Positions 27,528 through 33,435 of a stretch of 33,435 nucleotides of DNA are shown here, one piece after another. Location: contig JAFLVL010000009.1 of assembly GCA_022508325.1 (NCBI GenBank), positions 1 to 33,435 of the forward strand. The letters are read 5' to 3'. Within the stretch, counting starts at the first letter, position 1; each line of letters opens with the position of its first letter. The translations under genes and the position numbers were made by a program. The notes under the pieces are model-generated. The model was not told the DNA's origin. It did no database searches and was given only the letters and a program-made list of their open reading frames with translations. The DNA is from Clostridiales bacterium. Its GTDB lineage: Bacteria > Bacillota > Clostridia > Christensenellales > CAG-314.

Positions 27528-28733
27528 CTACTTTTTCGTTGTTTTCTTGGCGGTAGAGGATTTTTTCGCGGTTTTGCGCGACTGTTGCGTTTTGGTTGTC
27601 GATTGCGGTTTAGTAGCCGATTGCGATTTGGTTGCAGGCTCGGGTTTATTGTCTGACTTGGTTGCAGTAGCTTTACTTGGCGCGGTTTTAGCAGGTTCGG
27701 TTTTCGCAGGCGTGTCCGTTTTTGCCTTTTTGCTCTTTTGTTTAGAGCCTTTTTCCAACTTATTCAGCTTGTCGAGGTCGTAGTCGACCTTGGTTATCAG
27801 CGTTCTGCCTTTGGGAGATGAAATGATACCCTTCTGCATCATAGACTTGCCTTTAAGCTCCACTATCGCCCTCTCGAAACGAATGGTTACGCCCTCTTCG
27901 AGGTCGGCAACACCCCTGCTGAACATTTTCTTAAACACGGTATAGATTGTCGGTCGGTTCGTCAGCATCTCGAATTCGATATACTGAACGTAGTAATGCA
28001 TTCTTGCCAAACGCTCGAGCGAGACGTCTCCGTCGGCGAAATAGTTGTCTATGTCCGCGCACAGTTTCGTGCAATCACGCATACATTCTTTGCACTTGCC
28101 GCACGCCTTGATAATGGGACTGACGACAGGATAGAAGGTAATGAGCAGAGTCAGATATTCGATGGTTTCGCTTTTGAAAAATACCGCCACTACAAAGCCC
28201 ACGGCAACCATAATCAGGAAGAACAGATATATGTAGAAAATTCTGCTAAGCAAAAATTTGGTGGTCGCTGCCGAGCGACGGCAGAGATACAAGTAAGCGT
28301 ATTCGTCGGGGATTTCCTCGGGCACGTTGACGTCGTAATAAGCGTCCTTGCCGCGCATTTGCGGCAAACCCTTGCGAATGGCAAGCTCGTTCACCTCGTT
28401 GGTGGTCTCGCGGTCGTACTCTATCTTGGAAAACTCCGTACCTGCAATGCCTGTCTCGTACAGCTGGTACTCCATTACCGCCTTTTTCTTGTATTCGTTG
28501 AGAAATGACGTCAGCGATTCGTTGAGCAACGACAAGCCGAAGGAAATAATCGAGCAAATAAAGACGTATTGGTTGGAAACAGCGGGAATGAAAGACAAAA
28601 CGATGGGAACAAGCGCAATAACGTACAGCAACACGCGAGATGCCTTGAGGTCGAAAAACATCTTTTGTGAGGCGTAATAAAATTTGGCAAATTCCTCTTT
28701 CCGCGATCTTTCCTTAACTCTGTTTTTAGTCAT
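27528..28733 (-). CDS. Four-TM membrane protein, possibly S-4TM-like, with Lys/Pro/Thr-rich C-terminal tail
   Basis: Two pairs of TM helices separated by a cytoplasmic segment (…LCRRSAATTKFLLSRIFY); YYVQYIEFEMLTNRPTIYTVFKKMF; tail KTDTPAKTEPAKTAPSKATATKSD...KKTTKK. Confidence 0.6.
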   Translation of the reverse strand: MTKNRVKERSRKEEFAKFYYASQKMFFDLKASRVLLYVIALVPIVLSFIPAVSNQYVFICSIISFGLSLLNESLTSFLNEYKKKAVMEYQLYETGIAGTEFSKIEYDRETTNEVNELAIRKGLPQMRGKDAYYDVNVPEEIPDEYAYLYLCRRSAATTKFLLSRIFYIYLFFLIMVAVGFVVAVFFKSETIEYLTLLITFYPVVSPIIKACGKCKECMRDCTKLCADIDNYFADGDVSLERLARMHYYVQYIEFEMLTNRPTIYTVFKKMFSRGVADLEEGVTIRFERAIVELKGKSMMQKGIISSPKGRTLITKVDYDLDKLNKLEKGSKQKSKKAKTDTPAKTEPAKTAPSKATATKSDNKPEPATKSQSATKPQSTTKTQQSRKTAKKSSTAKKTTKK

Positions 28734-28781
28734 CTGTTCTCCCTAGCGCCCTTAAACGCCGTATCAATGCTTATTTCGTTC

Positions 28782-28810
28782 ATTATACGAATAAACACGG
28801 CTTTTGTCAA
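28782..28810 (-). promoter_or_regulatory. Consensus sigma-A promoter of the S-4TM-like gene
   Basis: Minus strand TTGACA (28805-28810), 17-nt spacer, TATAAT (28782-28787). Confidence 0.75.
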
Positions 28811-28820
28811 TTATCTGGTA

Positions 28821-28849
28821 TTGACTTGCGCCTTTGATTATGTTATAAT
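28821..28849 (+). promoter_or_regulatory. Sigma-A promoter of the DHH operon
   Basis: TTGACT (28821-28826), 17-nt spacer, TATAAT (28844-28849). Confidence 0.75.
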
Positions 28850-28910
28850 AGCTTGCTAAACAATTTAATAATGCAATAATTAAGACATTATAGAAAGTTG
28901 AGAGGTAAAA

Positions 28911-29861
28911 ATGTTCAAAAAGGCGAAAAAGTTAATTGAAAAGTACGATACGATAATTATTCACAGACACACCAACCCCGACGGAGACGCGCTGGGCAGT
29001 CAAATAGGTCTGCGCGAAATCATACGCGAGAACTACCCCGACAAGACCGTCTATATCGTCGGAGACGGCACCAAACGCTACGCTTTCATGGAAGGTTGGC
29101 AGCCCGACGAAATTCCCGACGAGTTTTATCAAGGCGCATTGGCGATTATACTGGACACATCTGCTAAACACCTGATTAGCGACACTCGCTACCCGCAAGC
29201 CGCCGAAACGCTACGCTTCGACCACCACCTGTTCGTTGAGAAAATTTGCGACGTCGAGGTTGTAGACAGCACCTTTGAAAGCTGTTGCGGACTGCTTACG
29301 CAATTTGCCATAGACTGCAAACTGAAATTCAACACCCTTGCCGCAAAATCGCTCTTTACAGGCATGGTGACGGACAGTGGACGCTTCCGCTACGACTCGG
29401 CAAACCCACGCACGTTCAGACTTGCGGCGACGCTGACCGAGCAGGGATTTGACACAAACGAGATTTACTGCGAGCTGTACGCCGACGACCTGTCAATGCT
29501 TCAACTGCGTTCGCAGTACGTATTGAAAATTCAACTTGCCGGCGACGGCGTGGCATTTATCGTCACGACTAACGACGAACTGCACCGCCTAGAAAAGGAA
29601 TACGGCGTGGACTCATTCGGTATTTCCCGCGGAATGGTAGGCACTATGGCGGACATTCGCGGCATAGACAGTTGGGTGAACTTTACGCAGACTGACGATT
29701 GCGTACTCTGCGAATTACGTTCCAAAAAGCACAACATTAACCCCATCGCCGTAAAATACGGCGGCGGCGGACACGCCAAAGCAAGCGGCGCGGCTATACC
29801 CGACCTTGACACAGCAATGAAGATGGTTGCGGACCTAAAGGCTTTACATAGAGGTGAATAA
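28911..29861 (+). CDS. DHH/DHHA1 phosphoesterase (NrnA-like), copy 1
   Basis: IIHRHTNPDGDALGSQIGL; FDHHLF; FTGMVTDSGRFRYDS; YGGGGHAKASGA. Confidence 0.92.
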   Translation: MFKKAKKLIEKYDTIIIHRHTNPDGDALGSQIGLREIIRENYPDKTVYIVGDGTKRYAFMEGWQPDEIPDEFYQGALAIILDTSAKHLISDTRYPQAAETLRFDHHLFVEKICDVEVVDSTFESCCGLLTQFAIDCKLKFNTLAAKSLFTGMVTDSGRFRYDSANPRTFRLAATLTEQGFDTNEIYCELYADDLSMLQLRSQYVLKIQLAGDGVAFIVTTNDELHRLEKEYGVDSFGISRGMVGTMADIRGIDSWVNFTQTDDCVLCELRSKKHNINPIAVKYGGGGHAKASGAAIPDLDTAMKMVADLKALHRGE

Positions 29862-30847
29862 TGACACAACAAAGAAAAGCAATGAAACAAATTTTGGATA
29901 AAATCAAAGCCTACGATACGATAATCGTATCGCGCCACGTACGCCCCGACGGCGACGCAATAGGCTCGTCGCGCGGACTGGCTGCAATGCTGCGTCTGTC
30001 TTTCCCCGAGAAGAAAATCTACGTACAATCGGAAGATTCAAGCGACTATCTTGCCTTCCTCGGTCCTGACGACGCGCCCGTGCCCGACAGCGTATATTCC
30101 GAAGCGCTACTAATAGTCACCGATACGGCAACGCTGGAGCGCATATCTAATACTCGCTACGCGCTTGCCAAAGAAATCGTAAAAATCGACCACCATATAA
30201 ACCGTGACCCTTACGGCTCGGTATACTGGGTAGAGGATTTGCGCTCCTCTGCCTGCGAAATGATAGCGTATTTCTACAAAACCTTCAAAAAAGAGCTGAA
30301 GCTTGACAAGGAGGCGGCTACTTATATCTTCACAGGCATGGTGACGGACAGCGGACGCTTCCGTTACGAGGCGACGACAGGCGACACTCTGCGCCTTGCG
30401 GGCATGCTACTCGACTTCGGCATTGACATTGACACGCTATATGCCCATCTCTATCTCGAGGAGTACGACCAACTCAAATTCCAAGCTTACGTTCTGCAAA
30501 ACATGCAAATTACGCCTAACGGTTTGGTTCATCTGCACGTCGACAAGGCAATGCAGGAGCAATTCCACCTCACCAGCGAACAGGCAAGCGAGGCTATCTC
30601 CTATCTCAAATATATTAAAGGTTGTATCTCACAGTTGGCTTTCATTGACATGCCCGACGGCACCATTCGCGTACGACTGCGCAGCCGTTTTATGGAGATA
30701 AACGAGCTTGCGGAGAAATACAACGGCGGCGGACACCAATTCACATGCGGAGCAACGCTCTACGACCCCGCCGACATCGAGAAAATGCTCAACGACGGCG
30801 ACGCAATGGTTGGCGAATTCAAAAGAACACACAAAGGTTGGTTATGA
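29861..30847 (+). CDS. DHH/DHHA1 phosphoesterase (NrnA-like), copy 2
   Basis: IVSRHVRPDGDAIGSSRGL; IDHHIN; FTGMVTDSGRFRYEA; YNGGGHQFTCGA; overlaps copy 1 stop. Confidence 0.92.
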   Translation: MTQQRKAMKQILDKIKAYDTIIVSRHVRPDGDAIGSSRGLAAMLRLSFPEKKIYVQSEDSSDYLAFLGPDDAPVPDSVYSEALLIVTDTATLERISNTRYALAKEIVKIDHHINRDPYGSVYWVEDLRSSACEMIAYFYKTFKKELKLDKEAATYIFTGMVTDSGRFRYEATTGDTLRLAGMLLDFGIDIDTLYAHLYLEEYDQLKFQAYVLQNMQITPNGLVHLHVDKAMQEQFHLTSEQASEAISYLKYIKGCISQLAFIDMPDGTIRVRLRSRFMEINELAEKYNGGGHQFTCGATLYDPADIEKMLNDGDAMVGEFKRTHKGWL

Positions 30848-31572
30848 TGAAAATTCTTGTATGTAACGACGACGGCATAAACGCCGAAGGTATAAAACTG
30901 CTGACAAACTGGGCAAAAAAGCTCGGTGAAGTGACTGTGTCTGCGCCAAAAGTACAACAAAGCGCCAAAAGTCACGCCATCAACATTCATGAGGGACCTA
31001 TAGAGGTGCGACAAGTGCCCTACATTGACGGAGTAACGGCTTACGAAGTTAATTCAACGCCTGTAGACAGCGTGCGATTCGCCACACTGGGGCTAAACGC
31101 CCACTACGATCTCATTTTGTCGGGTGTTAACCGCGGCTTTAACATGGGGGAAGATATTCTGTACAGTGGCACTGCGGCAAACGTTTTTGAAGCGGCACTG
31201 CGCGGCTGTAAAGGAATAGCCTTCTCGACAGACCCGACGAGCTTTGCCGAAGCGGAAAAATGGCTGGATAAAATCTGGGATTATTTCGTGAAAAACGATT
31301 TGCTCGCGGCAAACGACATTTATAATGTCAATATTCCGCTAGACGCCAAAGGTATCAAGTGGACGAAACAGGGCGGCGCGTACTTCACCGACGAATTTAT
31401 AGAAATCGGGCAAGGACAGTACAGCCAAGAGGGGTACTCGGTATACAAGCATGGCGAAGACTTCACCCTAGATACCGACTCCGTGATGAACGGCTTCATT
31501 TCCGTAACACCGCTTTCCACCCGCCGCGACGACCTAGCAGTATTTGAAAAGCTGTTTGAAAAAATAAAGTAA
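30844..31572 (+). CDS. surE: 5'/3'-nucleotidase SurE
   Basis: MMKILVCNDDGINAEGIKLL; APKVQQSAKSHAI; LILSGVNRGFNMGEDILYSGTAANVFEAAL. Start re-assigned from 30745. Confidence 0.92.
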   Translation: MMKILVCNDDGINAEGIKLLTNWAKKLGEVTVSAPKVQQSAKSHAINIHEGPIEVRQVPYIDGVTAYEVNSTPVDSVRFATLGLNAHYDLILSGVNRGFNMGEDILYSGTAANVFEAALRGCKGIAFSTDPTSFAEAEKWLDKIWDYFVKNDLLAANDIYNVNIPLDAKGIKWTKQGGAYFTDEFIEIGQGQYSQEGYSVYKHGEDFTLDTDSVMNGFISVTPLSTRRDDLAVFEKLFEKIK

Positions 31573-31588
31573 TAAAATTAAATATACC

Positions 31589-31621
31589 AAAAGCCTCCTC
31601 TATCACAGGGGAGGCTTTTTT
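31589..31621. terminator. Rho-independent terminator
   Basis: AAAAGCCTCC-tctatcacag-GGGAGGCTTTTTT between convergent genes. Confidence 0.85.
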
Positions 31622-31622
31622 A

Positions 31623-33200
31623 TCAAATAATTGTTTTCAAAATATTCTTCTTATATCTTGCAAAAAGCGTTGTCGCGTGGTCTACGAGCGAAAGGTTGAT
31701 AGTTTGCGACAACAGGTTTTTGTTCGTGTTGTTGTTTACGTTAATGTAGTTCGAAGCCGCAACCGTTCCAAGCGACAGCAGAAAATCGCGTGTAATCAGG
31801 CGATAGTTATATGCCGAAACGCCCGCTTTCGTCAACGGCACAGGGTCAAATCCGCTTGTGAACGCCGATGGGAAATAGTTATATTGGCGGTTGCTGTTCT
31901 GATGATACAGTAAGTAGTCTATGACTGCAATGTAGTAGTATTCGTTAGATTCTATTTTTTTGCCAGACACGCGCCATATACTGTTGCTGTCGTATTTTGC
32001 CTCGTTGAGAATGTCTGCGCCTATGACTTTTGCTACGTACACAATGTTGTCGAAGGGTATCGCCTCGTAGAGCGCAGTATAGGTGACGTTGCCCTGTTGC
32101 AGTGAGTTTCTTGCATTGTTGACCATAGCGAGGTCAATGTCGTAGCCCTTTGATTGCGCGTATTCTGCAATGGCGTGGCAAACAAGACGGGGAACGCCTG
32201 TTTGGCTGTTGAGATAGCCGCCGTTTAGTGTTGCCAATACTTGATTGGCTTCATTTTTTATACTCTCGTTGGAGTTGTCTATCTTTTCGCCTACATCATA
32301 CTTATTCGGCCAACGGCTGCTGAAGGCTATATTCTCGCTCTTTTTGCATGTTACGTTGCCGTTCCCGTCCACAGTCAGCGTCACGTGTGACACGTAATTG
32401 CCATAGCTGCCGCCTTGAATGAAGGGAACACCGTTTTTCGTTTGTTTTTCGTCGCGATGGGTATGCGCGCAGAAAACCGCGTCGGCGTAGGCAGTAATAT
32501 CCCACGAATTGTCATCAAGGAAGGTATCCCGACCGGTGTGCGCGGAGACGACCACGATATCGCAACCAAGTTCGTCGCGGAGTTTCTCCGACAGTTCGGG
32601 CACGACGACTGCAGGGTCTTTGAAACCGATAGTCTGCACCAGTTGCGAAGAAATGGAGGTTATTTGGTCTTTGCCGATTACGCCAATAATGCCCACCTTC
32701 AAGCCGTTGTTCAGCTCTTTAATGACGTATTCTTGCGCAAAGTCAGCCAATTCGCCCCAGCCTGTCGACCTATTCCAATCGTAAATATTTGCGCCGAGGT
32801 AGGGGGTTTGACTGTTGCCGGCGAGTGTGCGAAGATTATCCAATCCCCAGTCAAATTCGTGGTTGCCATAGGTGAAGGAATCGAAACCTGTGTCGTCCAT
32901 ACATTCGGCAAGCAGCGCGCCATAGTTGCTGTTGGATTCCATCGAGCCTTGGAACATGTCGCCCGAGTTGATGAGTACCGTGTTGCCACCGGCTTTTTGC
33001 TCCGCAAGATAACCCGACACCTGTGCCATCTTGTTCCACTCGCCGTGGAAGTCGTTTATCGCGTAGAACTCTACCGTATTGGCGCCACCACCGCCTCCGA
33101 GACCGCCCAGATCTCCAAGCACATCGCAAGCCGCAAGCAGAACGCTAACCGCCAGCACCGCTACCAACATCAAACTAACAAGAATTTTCCGTTTTTTCAT
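31623..33200 (-). CDS. UshA-like 5'-nucleotidase/metallophosphoesterase lipoprotein
   Basis: Lipobox LLAAC; FYAINDFHGEW, INSGDMFQGS, YGNHEFDWG, CAHTHRDE; C-terminal 5'-nucleotidase region. Start re-assigned to ATG 33200. Confidence 0.9.
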   Translation of the reverse strand: MKKRKILVSLMLVAVLAVSVLLAACDVLGDLGGLGGGGGANTVEFYAINDFHGEWNKMAQVSGYLAEQKAGGNTVLINSGDMFQGSMESNSNYGALLAECMDDTGFDSFTYGNHEFDWGLDNLRTLAGNSQTPYLGANIYDWNRSTGWGELADFAQEYVIKELNNGLKVGIIGVIGKDQITSISSQLVQTIGFKDPAVVVPELSEKLRDELGCDIVVVSAHTGRDTFLDDNSWDITAYADAVFCAHTHRDEKQTKNGVPFIQGGSYGNYVSHVTLTVDGNGNVTCKKSENIAFSSRWPNKYDVGEKIDNSNESIKNEANQVLATLNGGYLNSQTGVPRLVCHAIAEYAQSKGYDIDLAMVNNARNSLQQGNVTYTALYEAIPFDNIVYVAKVIGADILNEAKYDSNSIWRVSGKKIESNEYYYIAVIDYLLYHQNSNRQYNYFPSAFTSGFDPVPLTKAGVSAYNYRLITRDFLLSLGTVAASNYINVNNNTNKNLLSQTINLSLVDHATTLFARYKKNILKTII

Positions 33201-33383
33201 AAGCACCTCAATTTGTACATAATATTGTACTTTAATTTAACAGATTTTGCAATACCTAACGCTGAGTTCGCTCTCGCACTTCATATCTAAAAACTAATTA
33301 CGCGCAAGCAGTTGCATTTTTTTTTAAATTGTTGTATTATATACAAGCAGGTCAGCAAAATCAAAGATTAATAAGTAAATTAT

Positions 33384-33435
33384 CTGGGTGTAGCGCAGTT
33401 GGTAGCGCACAAGACTGGGGGTCTTGGGGTCGCTG
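33384..33435 (+). tRNA. tRNA-Pro (anticodon GGG), truncated by window end
   Basis: CTGGGTG TA GCGC-AGTTGGTA-GCGC A CAAGA-CTGGGGG-TCTTG; 3' half beyond window. Confidence 0.8.

Noticed and set aside
32415-33290. 291-aa plus-strand ORF antisense to the nucleotidase
   Set aside because: No recognisable domain, composition of a shadow ORF; the opposite strand has a clear lipoprotein nucleotidase.

Overview
Chromosomal window from a low-to-moderate GC anaerobe, probably Firmicutes/Clostridia (tentative; judged from gene content only). Left part (1-13000): metallophosphoesterase and divergent GH36 alpha-galactosidase, a glycerol catabolism operon (glpK, DUF1667, two FAD oxidoreductases), split transketolase, and a YhaO/YhaN-like (SbcD/SbcC-type) pair. 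Next come two very small unlisted ORFs, an AraC regulator and tRNA-Arg(CCT). A ~4 kb decayed island follows (15032-19166), bracketed by an imperfect 21-bp direct repeat. It holds a 5'-truncated RHS/YD-repeat toxin pseudogene with TNT-like C-terminus, an apparently intact downstream candidate immunity gene, and frameshifted phage-like fragments. The most interesting part is a tightly packed minus-strand operon (27320 -> 19186). It encodes a polytopic membrane protein, two membrane-anchored McrB-type AAA+ ATPases flanking a DUF2357/McrC-N-like coiled-coil protein with no evident nuclease domain, and two signal-anchored surface proteins with MBG/Ig-like repeats, one with a striking Pro-Trp-acidic repeat stalk. 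A putative S-4TM-like membrane protein lies just upstream. I propose this as a candidate undescribed envelope-spanning AAA+ system. The right end has tandem DHH phosphoesterases, SurE, a UshA-like lipoprotein nucleotidase and a truncated tRNA-Pro(GGG). All calls come from reading the sequence and the supplied ORF track; no database search was possible.
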